Below, in pieces: positions 19,946-27,894 of a stretch of 64,000 nt of DNA. This DNA comes from Brevibacterium ravenspurgense. Lineage in GTDB: Bacteria > Actinomycetota > Actinomycetes > Actinomycetales > Brevibacteriaceae. Location of the stretch: positions 62,001 to 126,000 of the forward strand of contig NZ_LQQC01000010.1 of NCBI RefSeq assembly GCF_001584615.1, read 5' to 3'. Under the pieces are notes generated by a model, which was given only the letters and a program-made list of their open reading frames with translations, was not told the DNA's origin and did not search any database. A program made the translations under genes and the position numbers. Positions within the stretch are counted from its first letter, which is position 1. Every line of letters begins with the position of its first letter.

Positions 19946-20012
19946 GCACACACTTAAGTGTGGTCGCAACAGGCGGTATCGGAGGGGAAGCCGGTGCCGC
20001 CTGTTTTTATTT
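19946..20012 (+). ncRNA. Candidate small RNA of about 65 nt, two hairpins
   Basis: The stretch from the predicted transcription start to the T tract contains two hairpins and no credible reading frame. The first is the palindrome CACACTTAAGTGTG (19949-19962), able to fold as a 5-bp stem with a TTAA loop. The second is a 15-bp stem with two G-U pairs (19968-19982 with 19991-20005) around AGGGGAAG, followed by TTTTTATTT. Such a unit is consistent with a short stable RNA. The alternatives are that hairpin 2 is simply the nrdR terminator and that the palindrome is an operator. I recognise no known RNA family. Confidence 0.35.
19968..20012 (+). terminator. Intrinsic terminator downstream of nrdR / candidate sRNA
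   Basis: AACAGGCGG and CCGCCTGTT form the outer 9 bp of a 15-bp stem with an 8-nt loop, followed by a plus-strand T tract. The minus-strand reading lacks a T tract, so it terminates plus-strand transcription. Confidence 0.8.
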
Positions 20013-20046
20013 CCCTTCAACACTCAAGCAGCGCCCTGACCAGCGA

Positions 20047-20742
20047 TTACAGCAGAGCTGCCGGTGCGCGGTCAGTGCCGGATGCCGGAGACCCCAACAG
20101 CTTCAGCCCCATGTGCGTCCATCGCCTTTCAACCGCAGATTCTGGCCAATCGGCAAGGGCTGCTGTCATAGCCAGAACGTCAAGATAGTCCTGATACAGC
20201 CGTGACGAAATCGTGGCACCCGAAGAGCCCAGGGCACGCAGTATGCGGCCGTCGAGAATCATGGGCTTGTCGGCTGTTTCCAAAGACCATTCCGGCTGTG
20301 AGAAATAGGCGAGCTTGGTGAAAGTGGACGGTCCGATGAACGGTACGGCGCCGTTCCACAGGGAAAATGTTTCCGCGGCGGTAAGCCCGCGCCCGCGGTC
20401 GACGAGATCGGCAAGAACCTGACCGAAGCCATCGACTGCCGGTGCGCGGCACGCTCGATAGACGCTGCGGGCCTGTGTGCCGCTGCCGTAGGCGGCCGCT
20501 GCGGCGAAGAACTCCACGGCATCCTCAGCGGTGCTCACGCCGCGGCCCAGCGCAAACAGCTGACCGCGCGAAATGCGCGCTCTGCCGTTCCAGCCGTCGG
20601 AGTGCAGAACTTCCGGCAGCGGGCAGTCCTCCGGCCACCACTGGGCGAAATGCTGCGGACAGAATTCAATTTCATCGGTTGATTCGCTGCCGTGGGGAGT
20701 GCCCAGTTCGCGGCAGAGTTCCAGGGGTGATGGAAATGACAT
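20047..20742 (-). CDS. OGG-fold (8-oxoguanine DNA glycosylase-like) protein, tentative
   Basis: The 231-residue protein resembles the actinobacterial family annotated as 8-oxoguanine DNA glycosylase OGG-fold proteins. The pattern is RISRGQLFALGRG, a helix with YGSGTQARSVYR, a helix-hairpin-helix-like GAVPFIGPSTFTKLAYFSQ, and a late MILDGRILRAL. In that family a Lys (here in FTKLAYF) and an Asp (here in MILDGR) are the expected catalytic pair; this assignment is from memory of the pattern. ATG 20742 has GAGG upstream. The frame stays open further 5', but that part is antisense to the helicase gene and is not coding. It is the last gene of the minus-strand group and converges on nrdR. Confidence 0.6.
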   Translation of the reverse strand: MSFPSPLELCRELGTPHGSESTDEIEFCPQHFAQWWPEDCPLPEVLHSDGWNGRARISRGQLFALGRGVSTAEDAVEFFAAAAAYGSGTQARSVYRACRAPAVDGFGQVLADLVDRGRGLTAAETFSLWNGAVPFIGPSTFTKLAYFSQPEWSLETADKPMILDGRILRALGSSGATISSRLYQDYLDVLAMTAALADWPESAVERRWTHMGLKLLGSPASGTDRAPAALL

Positions 20743-20836
20743 GATGGCCTCTTTTCTGCTGCTCGTGCCGACACTCTTACACGAGGCACTGACACAGCGA
20801 GACCACGCCGCCGGCGGCGCTTTCCGCGGACTGTTC

Positions 20837-23035
20837 TTACAGCCAGGCGGTGACGAGCGAATCCCTGCTCTCAAACACGCCAAGACGCGCTGTTGCGCGG
20901 GTGAGCGCAACATAGAGATCGCCCACGGCAGCCGAATCCCCGGCGGGTGCGAAGTCAGCCGGCTCGACGAGGGCGACAGCATCGAACTCCAGGCCTTTTG
21001 CCTGATGGGGCTGCAGCAGGGCAATGGGGAAGTCGATGCCGGACGTGCCGATGCCGTACTCGACGCCAGCCTCCTCCAACGCCTGTGCAGCTTCCCGCAG
21101 CTGTGCCGAGGTGCCGATGACCGCGGCCCGACCGCCTCCCAACTCTCGCAGCTGTCCGGCCGCCCAGACAGCGGCCGCCGGCGGCACCTCGTCAGAGGAA
21201 AGCCGGGACACCGCGGGAGCCGTGTCACCATCGCGAACCGGTGTGGGCACTTCGAGGTTGGGGAAGTGCGTGCGCAGCAGAGCGTTCGCCGGTTCCAGGA
21301 TCGAAGCGGGGGTTCGGTAGGAGACCGTCAGCTCGGTCAGCGACAGGCGGGAACCCACGTGCGGGGAGAGCACACTCTCCCACGTGCGCGCGGCATCCGT
21401 CAGACTGGCTTGAGCGAGGTCGCCGACAATCGTGGCGGACTTGCTCGGCACCCGCCTGAACAGCAGGCGCAGCTGCATGGGGCTGAGCTCCTGAGCTTCG
21501 TCGACAACCAGATGTCCGTAGGTCCACTCGCGATCCTCCGCGGCGCGCTCTGCCAGCGGACGATGATCGCCGCCATCGGAAAAGCGCTGTGCGAGCACCT
21601 CAGCAGACACGAAATCTGACGTGCCCATCATGTCGTTGACAGCCTGCGCGTACTCCGTTTCTGCGTTCGTTCGCGGGCGCGCCTCAGCCGTGCCCAGCAG
21701 CTCCTCGAGTTCGTCGAGCAGCGGAATGTCCTCAACCGTGATCGGCTCGTTCTTGCCGCGGCGCAGGCGAGCCATTTCCTCGTAGGACAGCAGGCCATCG
21801 CAGGCGGCAACGAGTTTCGCCGGCTTCGTGTACAGGTCGCTCAGCACGCGACCAGCGCTGACAGGCAACCAGCACAGGTTGATGGCTCGGCGCACATCCG
21901 TCGACATGCGCAGGTCGGCCATGTGGTGGCCGCGCGGATCATCCATGCCGGCCAGGGGTGAGTTCTGCAGCAGCTGTTCGACGAGTTCGTCGAGGATCTG
22001 CTGGACAAAGCCTTCGCGCGCCGCGTTGTGGGGCTTGCCCGAGCGCTGCGCGTTCTTGATCGCCTTGCGCACGGCCTTGCGTTTGAGAGTGACCCGCTGC
22101 GCACCGACGGCGAGCTCTTGGTCGCTGTCGGGCACCCGCTGGTAGCCGCGCACAGCGCGCTTGATGACGTCGACCATCCGCAGGCTGCCCTTGACGGCGG
22201 CGGTTTTCGGCCCGTCGTGCAGACTGGCCTCGTAGCCGGGCAGCAACTGGCCGGGGGTCAGAAGAACAGCGCCGGTTTCGCCGAGGCTGGGCAGCACCTG
22301 TTCGATGTACTTGAGGAAAACCGGCGTGGGGCCGACGATGAGCACACCCGAACCGGCGATTTTGGTGCGCTGCCTGTACAGGAGGTATGCGGCGCGGTGC
22401 AGGGCCACCGCGGTCTTCCCGGTGCCGGGTCCACCCTGGACGACAACCGTTTGGTCGGCGGGGCGGCGGATGATTTCGTCCTGTTCTGCCTGAATTGTCG
22501 CGACGATATCGCCCATGCGTCCCGTGCGGTGGCTTTCGAGTGCTGCCATGAGCGCGCCTTCGCCGTGCAGGTCGTCGCGTTCGGCGGCGGTCAGCGCATT
22601 GAGGTCCAGGACGTCGTCTTCCAGGCCGATGACGGTGCGCCCTCGTGTGGCGATGTGCCTTCTGCGGATGACGCCGGTGGGGTTGGCTGCGGTGGCCCGG
22701 TAGAACGGTTCGGATGCGGGTGCTCGCCAGTCCATGAGCAGCTGAGTCTGGTCGGAATCTGAAATGCCGATGCGCCCGATGTAGGTGGTCTTGTCATCAG
22801 CCATGTCGAGCCTGCCGAAGCACAGGCCGGTTTCAGCTTCGCGCAGGCGCAGCAGCTGGTCTTCGTACATGGTGGCGAAGGCATCGCGCTCTGAGCGGTT
22901 TTGGTGGTTGCCGCCGACTTTGGATGCCCGAACGGCGCTGAGTTTGCTGTGCGTTGCTTCGCGCAGGCTGTCCAAGCGCTCATAGACGCGGGAAACGTAT
23001 GTCTGTTCCCGCTGGATTTCGCTGTTTTCCGGCAC
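20837..23035 (-). CDS. HelD-type UvrD/Rep-like helicase (RNA polymerase recycling ATPase family)
   Basis: HelD proteins use ATP to prise stalled RNA polymerase from DNA or nucleic acid; the actinobacterial branch includes HelR, linked to rifampicin tolerance. The 732-residue protein has an N-terminal coiled coil (IQREQTYVSRVYERLDSLREATHSKL), a region typical of HelD (GRIGISDSDQTQLLMDWRAP), Walker A GGPGTGKT near 201-208, DEAQELSPMQLRLL (motif II), and the C-terminal HQAKGLEFDAV and VALTRATARL. GTG 23035 is chosen because GGAGG sits 7 nt upstream; ATG 23056 is an alternative. It lies 72 nt after the spermidine-synthase-like gene. HelD versus plain UvrD is inferred from the N-terminus. Confidence 0.82.
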   Translation of the reverse strand: MPENSEIQREQTYVSRVYERLDSLREATHSKLSAVRASKVGGNHQNRSERDAFATMYEDQLLRLREAETGLCFGRLDMADDKTTYIGRIGISDSDQTQLLMDWRAPASEPFYRATAANPTGVIRRRHIATRGRTVIGLEDDVLDLNALTAAERDDLHGEGALMAALESHRTGRMGDIVATIQAEQDEIIRRPADQTVVVQGGPGTGKTAVALHRAAYLLYRQRTKIAGSGVLIVGPTPVFLKYIEQVLPSLGETGAVLLTPGQLLPGYEASLHDGPKTAAVKGSLRMVDVIKRAVRGYQRVPDSDQELAVGAQRVTLKRKAVRKAIKNAQRSGKPHNAAREGFVQQILDELVEQLLQNSPLAGMDDPRGHHMADLRMSTDVRRAINLCWLPVSAGRVLSDLYTKPAKLVAACDGLLSYEEMARLRRGKNEPITVEDIPLLDELEELLGTAEARPRTNAETEYAQAVNDMMGTSDFVSAEVLAQRFSDGGDHRPLAERAAEDREWTYGHLVVDEAQELSPMQLRLLFRRVPSKSATIVGDLAQASLTDAARTWESVLSPHVGSRLSLTELTVSYRTPASILEPANALLRTHFPNLEVPTPVRDGDTAPAVSRLSSDEVPPAAAVWAAGQLRELGGGRAAVIGTSAQLREAAQALEEAGVEYGIGTSGIDFPIALLQPHQAKGLEFDAVALVEPADFAPAGDSAAVGDLYVALTRATARLGVFESRDSLVTAWL

Positions 23036-23107
23036 CGTTCTCCCTCCGATCGGCATTCAATTATGCCGTGGCCGCGCCCGCGCGCACGCACTGGGGTGGG
23101 CCGGGAT

Positions 23108-23905
23108 TCAACGGCCGGTGAAAGCTGTCAGCTGTGTGCCCTCGAGGACGCGGGCAACTGCCGGCCCACCGCGCAGGGCGCGGGCCACGATGCCGGGTTC
23201 GGGTGGGGTGTGGGCGGCGATTCCGACCGCGTTGCCGTAGCGGCGACCGCGCATGTTGCCCGGGTCGATTGCCAGGGCGACGTAGGGAAAAGACTGCTGC
23301 AGTAAGCGCAGTTCGCCTTTCAGCCGCTCATGAGGTGGAGCTGCCGCGATATTGAGCAGGAAAGTGCCGCTGGGGGCCAGTACGTTCGCGCACTGGTCGA
23401 AGAACTCGCGTGTTGCCAAGGGCGCCGGAGTTTCGCTTCCGGCGAAGGCGTCGCGGACAAGCACGTCGAGGCTGCCGGTCCGGAAGGTGTGGATTTCACG
23501 TGCGCCGTCACCCGCGCGCAGCGCCAGCCGGGGCTTCTTCGGCAGGTCGAACCACTCCCGGACTTTGTCCAGCAGGGCGGCATCGATGTCGATGGCTGTC
23601 TGCTTAGAACCGGGACAGTGCGCGTCAATCCAGCGGGGCAGACTGCAGCCTCCGGCCCCGATATGAACTGCTCTCAGGGGTGTTCCGCGCCCATTGGCGT
23701 CATCGTGGCGCACCCGGACGATCCTCGACATCCAATCGAGGTACTCGAAATCCAGCCGCAGGGGATCGGACAGGGTGACGCACGACGACGGGACCCCGTT
23801 GACCCACAGGACGTATGAGTCGGGTTCGCCGGCAACGGCCTCAAGCACAGCTGTGCCCGTGTCGATGTCTACTTCGCGCTCAGCGGATCGTCGTTGTCTG
23901 CCCAT
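23108..23905 (-). CDS. Spermidine-synthase-like class I methyltransferase-fold protein
   Basis: This 265-residue protein has the spermidine synthase fold: substrate-entry strand LRLDFEYLDWMSRIV, nucleotide-binding AVHIGAGGCSLPRWI, acidic AIDIDAALLDKVREWF, AGDGAREI, and the catalytic-type DVLVRDAFAG with an Asp. Actinobacterial members of this group often lack proven polyamine activity and are called fused or orphan SpeE homologues. No speD or other polyamine gene is nearby, so the substrate is unknown. The ATG is 6 nt after a TAGACT hexamer, consistent with a leaderless mRNA. Confidence 0.78.
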   Translation of the reverse strand: MGRQRRSAEREVDIDTGTAVLEAVAGEPDSYVLWVNGVPSSCVTLSDPLRLDFEYLDWMSRIVRVRHDDANGRGTPLRAVHIGAGGCSLPRWIDAHCPGSKQTAIDIDAALLDKVREWFDLPKKPRLALRAGDGAREIHTFRTGSLDVLVRDAFAGSETPAPLATREFFDQCANVLAPSGTFLLNIAAAPPHERLKGELRLLQQSFPYVALAIDPGNMRGRRYGNAVGIAAHTPPEPGIVARALRGGPAVARVLEGTQLTAFTGR

Positions 23906-23911
23906 GCCGTC

Positions 23912-23917
23912 AGTCTA
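23912..23917 (-). promoter_or_regulatory. Leaderless promoter (-10 TAGACT) of the spermidine-synthase-like gene
   Basis: On the minus strand TAGACT is followed by a 6-nt spacer and the ATG at 23905. No Shine-Dalgarno sequence is present. Confidence 0.6.
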
Positions 23918-24004
23918 GGGAGGCTCGCACTCAGGTTCGCCAGCCTGTGCACAACTTGGCCTCTGTCCACAGCCTCCCGCCACCTGTTTTAACTGCGGAG
24001 GTGA

Positions 24005-25132
24005 GTGGAAAACACTTCTGGCATGAAGAAGATCACCATCAGAACACCGGAAGACATTATTGAAACCGCAGTGGACATGCTCGGCTATAGACCGGAGGAT
24101 TCGCTGGTCCTCCTGGGCATCATGGATCCCAACACAGAAGGACCCGGCCTGGGCGTGCTCCGCATCGACTACAGCACAGCCGCCGCACTGGGCTTCGCCG
24201 ATGGATCCGCAGGAGACGTTGTGGACCTCGTGCACGGTCTTGGCAGCGTGAAAACCGTGCTGCCAGTCGTTTTCTGTGATGACCTCTACGACATTCTCGG
24301 ATTGGGCGGGCCGATAGAGGCGCAGTCGTGGAAAGTGCACCGCGACGGCATCTACGCGGTCTGCGATCTGCTGGTCGACTCCGGCTATGACGTGGGGCGG
24401 CCCGTGTGGTCCGCGGGTGAACTGTGCGGTGATTTTGCCGCTCCGCGTGATGTGCGCCAGTGCAACACGGAAAACAGCCGCCCGGCTGGCATCGCGGAAG
24501 CGGCTGCACTGCCAACCCCAGAGCTCGAAATCGTACGGGCCAAAGAGTTCTTCGGGACACCAACAGTGCCGTTCCCGAAGCTGGCCGACGCTCTGGCAAA
24601 GGTGGAGAGCCTGCACGCGGAAGGCGTCGCGCCAGAAGAGTGCGCCCGGACATTCTCGCCACAGGCACTCAACGCGGCTGAGGCCATGCTGACCAATCCG
24701 CGCAGGCGGGACCTGGTCATGCTCCTCATGGTTTTTCAGAATCCCGGACTGCGGCCGGCCGAACTGCCAGCAGAGTGTGACGAGCATACGGAAGGTTGGC
24801 TGTTGGAAGAGTTTGTTCATCCCGAGTACATGAGCGAGTGCGTGGGCTACAGTGCGGCGCTGCCCGATATGCGCCGGCTGCAGCTGGGGTGTGAAGTCAT
24901 GAAGATGATTGCGGCCTACGCCTCGAGTGAGGCTCTGCCTGATGCGCTCGCGGTTCTCGCATGGCTGGAATGGGTCAGGGGGCGTTTGTCGTTCTCGGAC
25001 TACTACGCTGCAGCGGCTCTTCACCTGGATTCAGAGCACTCGCTGGCACGGCTGCAGGCGGCCGCGGCCGAACAGGCGGTGCTGCCCGGCTGGCTGCGAC
25101 ACGAGCGGTTTGACGAAGTCGATTGGGTCTGA
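24005..25132 (+). CDS. DUF4192 domain protein
   Basis: DUF4192 proteins are restricted largely to actinobacteria and have no known function. The sequence shows the family opening MKKITIRTPEDIIETAVDMLGYRPEDSLVLLGI, then PVVFCDD, WKVHRDGIYAVCDLLVDSGYDVGRPVWSAGELCGDF and a helical C-terminal half. No catalytic motif or membrane segment is visible; it should be cytosolic. The start is unclear: GTG 24005 lies 3 nt after GGAGG, while ATG 24023 fits the family's usual beginning. It is followed by a 165-nt gap and sigA; DUF4192 genes are often near sigma factor genes in actinobacteria. Confidence 0.85.
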   Translation: MENTSGMKKITIRTPEDIIETAVDMLGYRPEDSLVLLGIMDPNTEGPGLGVLRIDYSTAAALGFADGSAGDVVDLVHGLGSVKTVLPVVFCDDLYDILGLGGPIEAQSWKVHRDGIYAVCDLLVDSGYDVGRPVWSAGELCGDFAAPRDVRQCNTENSRPAGIAEAAALPTPELEIVRAKEFFGTPTVPFPKLADALAKVESLHAEGVAPEECARTFSPQALNAAEAMLTNPRRRDLVMLLMVFQNPGLRPAELPAECDEHTEGWLLEEFVHPEYMSECVGYSAALPDMRRLQLGCEVMKMIAAYASSEALPDALAVLAWLEWVRGRLSFSDYYAAAALHLDSEHSLARLQAAAAEQAVLPGWLRHERFDEVDWV

Positions 25133-25297
25133 GCGGAATACCGTGAGAAGATAAAGTGTTGACCCGGTAGGTCCCAGCATCCGGAGCAGCCAGCTTAAGC
25201 CCAGCTTGAGCACGGCAGGCCGCGTGTGAAGACTTGACTTGGGTCTTACTAGTGCCATGAAGACTCAAGGCACCGCAGACGCAGTGAAAGGTGAACC

Positions 25298-26971
25298 GTG
25301 CCGACCGCACCCAAGGACTCCACGAAGACCAGCGCAGACGACTCGGCTGCCAAGAAGACGACGGCGAAGAAGCCCGCGTCCAAGACCACCGCCAAGAAGA
25401 GCACCGCGACGACAGCGAAGTCGAAGTCGACTGGAACAAAGGCGGCTGCAGCTAAGAAGACCACAGCTGCGAAGTCGACGGCTGCGAAGTCGACCACGGC
25501 TGCGAAGAAGTCCGCGGCCGCCAAGTCAAGCACCGCCAAGTCCACGGCTGCGAAGAAGACCACGGCGGCTAAGTCCACTGCGGCTAAGTCGAGCACCGCT
25601 AAGAAGACAACAGCCGCGAAGTCCACGGCTGCGAAGAAGACCACGGCGGCAAAGTCCACTGCGGCTAAGTCGAGCACCGCTAAGAAGACGACCGCGAAGT
25701 CCACGGCTGCGAAGAAGTCGACCGCCGCGGCGAAGAAGTCCACCGCTGCCAGGAAGACTGCGGTCGAGGAAACACCGGAAGTCGAAGAAACCACAACGAC
25801 AACAGCGGCGAAGAAGACCGCTGCCAAGAAGCCGGCTGAAAAGCCCGCGGCGAAGAAGTCGACTCGCAAGAAGAAGGACGACGAGCTCATCGAAGACGTC
25901 GAAACCCCGGAAGAACCGGAAGAGACCGACGACGCCGAAGCAACCGAAACCCGCAACGCCGAAGAAGAAAAGAAAGACGAAGAAGTCAAAGAAGCAGGCG
26001 GCTTCGTCGTTTCTGACGCTGATGATGACGACCAGCCCACGGTGCAGGTTGTCAGCGCGGGCGCGACAGCAGACCCGGTCAAGGACTACCTCAAGCAGAT
26101 CGGCCGCGTGGCACTGCTCAACGCGGCAGAGGAAGTTGACCTCGCCAAGCGGATCGAAGCCGGGATGTACGCCGAGCACCTGCTGAACAACGGCGAAGTC
26201 AAAGAAGCTCGCGACCAGCGCGACTACAAGTGGATCATCCACGACGGCCGCATCGCGAAGAACCACCTGCTGGAGGCCAACCTTCGTCTGGTTGTCTCGC
26301 TGGCCAAGCGCTACACCGGCCGCGGCATGCTGTTCCTCGACCTCATCCAGGAAGGCAACCTCGGTCTGATTCGCGCGGTCGAAAAGTTCGACTACACGAA
26401 GGGCTTCAAATTCTCCACCTACGCCACGTGGTGGATCCGCCAGGCAATCACCCGTGCCATGGCCGACCAGGCACGCACCATCCGCATCCCGGTGCACATG
26501 GTGGAAGTCATCAACAAGCTGGCCCGCGTGCAGCGTCAGATGCTGCAGGACCTGGGCCGCGAACCCACCCCGGAAGAGCTCGCCAAGGAACTCGACATGA
26601 CGCCCGAACGCGTTGTCGAAGTGCAGAAGTACGGCCGCGAGCCCATTTCACTGCACACCCCGCTGGGCGAAGACGGCGATTCCGAATTCGGTGACCTCAT
26701 CGAAGACTCCGAAGCCGTTGTACCCGCTGACTCCGTGAGCTTCACTCTGCTGCAGGAACAGCTCCACTCGGTGCTTGACACCCTGTCGGAACGCGAAGCC
26801 GGTGTGGTCTCGATGCGGTTCGGACTCAACGACGGCCAGCCGAAGACCCTTGACGAAATCGGCAAGGTGTACGGCGTGACCCGCGAACGCATCCGTCAGA
26901 TCGAATCGAAGACCATGGCGAAGCTGCGCCACCCCTCGCGCTCCCAGGTGCTGCGCGACTACCTCGACTGA
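25298..26971 (+). CDS. sigA: RNA polymerase principal sigma factor SigA/HrdB
   Basis: This is the group 1 (vegetative) sigma factor. The conserved part starts near residue 262: region 1.2 [21 protein letters not shown], region 2.3-2.4 [22 protein letters not shown] near 367-388, region 3, and region 4.2 [17 protein letters not shown] at the end. The first 250 residues are unusual. Residues about 15-155 are a histone-H1-like Lys/Ala/Thr/Ser tract built on an imperfect 27-residue repeat. A strongly acidic stretch (about 190-245) follows. Long basic-acidic tails are common in actinobacterial SigA. GTG 25298 follows AAAGGTG. It is 557 residues long. Confidence 0.96.
   Translation: MPTAPKDSTKTSADDSAAKKTTAKKPASKTTAKKSTATTAKSKSTGTKAAAAKKTTAAKSTAAKSTTAAKKSAAAKSSTAKSTAAKKTTAAKSTAAKSSTAKKTTAAKSTAAKKTTAAKSTAAKSSTAKKTTAKSTAAKKSTAAAKKSTAARKTAVEETPEVEETTTTTAAKKTAAKKPAEKPAAKKSTRKKKDDELIEDVETPEEPEETDDAEATETRNAEEEKKDEEVKEAGGFVVSDADDDDQPTVQVVSAGATADPVKDYLKQIGRVALLNAAEEVDLAKRIEAGMYAEHLLNNGEVKEARDQRDYKWIIHDGRIAKNHLLEANLRLVVSLAKRYTGRGMLFLDLIQEGNLGLIRAVEKFDYTKGFKFSTYATWWIRQAITRAMADQARTIRIPVHMVEVINKLARVQRQMLQDLGREPTPEELAKELDMTPERVVEVQKYGREPISLHTPLGEDGDSEFGDLIEDSEAVVPADSVSFTLLQEQLHSVLDTLSEREAGVVSMRFGLNDGQPKTLDEIGKVYGVTRERIRQIESKTMAKLRHPSRSQVLRDYLD
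25541..25702 (+). repeat. Imperfect 81-bp tandem repeat inside sigA
   Basis: Bases 25541-25608 and 25622-25689 match over 68 bp with one mismatch, a period of 81 bp or 27 codons. Shorter related units ([10 protein letters not shown]-type) extend on both sides. The frame is kept, so copy number changes would alter only the length of the Lys-rich tail. Confidence 0.85.
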
Positions 26972-26997
26972 TACGCGGAACAGCCGCAGAGACGATC

Positions 26998-27035
26998 AGG
27001 CCCGACCCCGTCAAACGGGGCCGGGCCTGCTCTCT
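26998..27035 (+). terminator. Intrinsic terminator after sigA
   Basis: AGGCCCGaCCCCG (26998-27010) pairs with CGGGGcCGGGCCT (27016-27028) with one internal mismatch and a TCAAA loop. TGCTCTCTT follows. Confidence 0.8.
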
Positions 27036-27092
27036 TATCTGCGAAGTTTCAGTCAGAAAGACCTGCAGCCGCCCAGAGCTGAAGCGGAAGGC

Positions 27093-27863
27093 TTACAGCC
27101 AGTTGGGTTCGATGATGCCGAAAGCCGCATTGTGCGGGTCGATGAACTTGGCGACGCGTCCGCGGGGAGTGTCGGTCGGCTTGACCAGCAGGGCGCCGCC
27201 GAGTTCGGGCACCTTCTGGGCAAAGACCTCGACATCTTCAACCATGTAGAACGCTTCCCAGTGCGAGGGGATCTGCGTGCCGGAAAGGTCCACGACAGCG
27301 GCCGTCAGATCAACATCACCCGGCATGGTGAACAGCTGGGCTTCTTCGCGGATGGTGGACGGTCCGGTGCTCGTGGTCCAGCCGAACACCTCAGAGTAGA
27401 AGTCCGCCTTTTCAGGGGAGTGAGTGTGCAGCTCGAAGTAGACGGCCGCACCGAGTTCGCCCACTGTTCCCAGTCCGCGGGAATCGTCAAAGGTCAGCGC
27501 GCCGAATGCCGTGCCGCCGGAGTCCGAGACAAGCGCAACCGATGCTTCACCATCGAATTCGGGAACGACCGTCATTGCCTGTCCGCCGCCTGCATCAACA
27601 GCGGTGAGGAAGGTGTCGAGCGATTCAGCGCGGAAGTAGACAGACCAAAAGCCAGGCTGGCCTTCCGGCGCCTGCGGCGGCTGTGGGCTGATGCCTGCGG
27701 CGGCGCGTCCGCCGAGCAGCGCCTGCGAACCAAGGCCAAGGGGGCCTGCGCCGCTGAACTCCCAGCCGAAGAGTTCGCTGTAGAACTTAGTGGAAACATC
27801 CGACTGCGGGGAGCTGAGCTCCAACCAGACGGGTTGAGCAGATTGAGCAGTGTAGTCAGTCAC
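27093..27863 (-). CDS. Glyoxalase/bleomycin-resistance family protein with two VOC domains
   Basis: The 256-residue protein contains two repeated vicinal-oxygen-chelate domains (about 8-120 and 133-255). Each has an aromatic FYSELFGWEF / FYSEVFGWTT segment and ends with a VAKFIDPHNAAFGIIEPN-type strand. VOC proteins bind metals and act as lyases, dioxygenases or drug-binding proteins; the substrate is unknown. Similar two-domain proteins occur singly in many actinobacteria. GTG 27863 is chosen because GACAAT lies 6 nt upstream and homology begins at VTDYTAQ. It lies 31 nt downstream of the amidase gene on the same strand. Confidence 0.8.
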   Translation of the reverse strand: MTDYTAQSAQPVWLELSSPQSDVSTKFYSELFGWEFSGAGPLGLGSQALLGGRAAAGISPQPPQAPEGQPGFWSVYFRAESLDTFLTAVDAGGGQAMTVVPEFDGEASVALVSDSGGTAFGALTFDDSRGLGTVGELGAAVYFELHTHSPEKADFYSEVFGWTTSTGPSTIREEAQLFTMPGDVDLTAAVVDLSGTQIPSHWEAFYMVEDVEVFAQKVPELGGALLVKPTDTPRGRVAKFIDPHNAAFGIIEPNWL

Positions 27864-27869
27864 CCGGCC

Positions 27870-27875
27870 ATTGTC
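27870..27875 (-). promoter_or_regulatory. Leaderless promoter (-10 GACAAT) of the glyoxalase-like gene
   Basis: Minus-strand GACAAT is followed by a 6-nt spacer and GTG 27863. It overlaps the gap to the upstream amidase gene. Confidence 0.45.
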
Positions 27876-27894
27876 GCAGGTAAAGCTGTCGTGG

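Noticed and set aside
19949-19962. NrdR box
   Set aside because: NrdR sites are longer (about 16 bp, ACAC-AT-rich-GTGT) and usually paired before nrd genes; here a single 14-bp dyad with a TTAA centre follows nrdR itself.
19968-20012. Cobalamin riboswitch (GGGGAAGCCGGTG resembles its core)
   Set aside because: No B12 box, no other conserved arms, no downstream gene; the similarity is confined to the terminator loop and stem.
20743-21231. N-terminal extension of the OGG-like frame
   Set aside because: It is antisense-frame reading of the helicase gene on the same strand in another frame; the good ribosome site and homology begin at 20742.
25185-25215. Inverted repeat GCTTAAGC-CCA-GCTTGAGC before sigA as terminator
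   Set aside because: Short stem with a G-U pair and no T tract; too weak to call.
25440-25760. CRISPR-like array in the repeated sigA region
   Set aside because: Repeats are in frame, vary in length and encode the Lys/Ala tail; there are no unique spacers.
25249-26082. 277-codon frame antisense to the sigA tail
   Set aside because: Low-complexity reverse image of the Lys/Ala repeats; no function.
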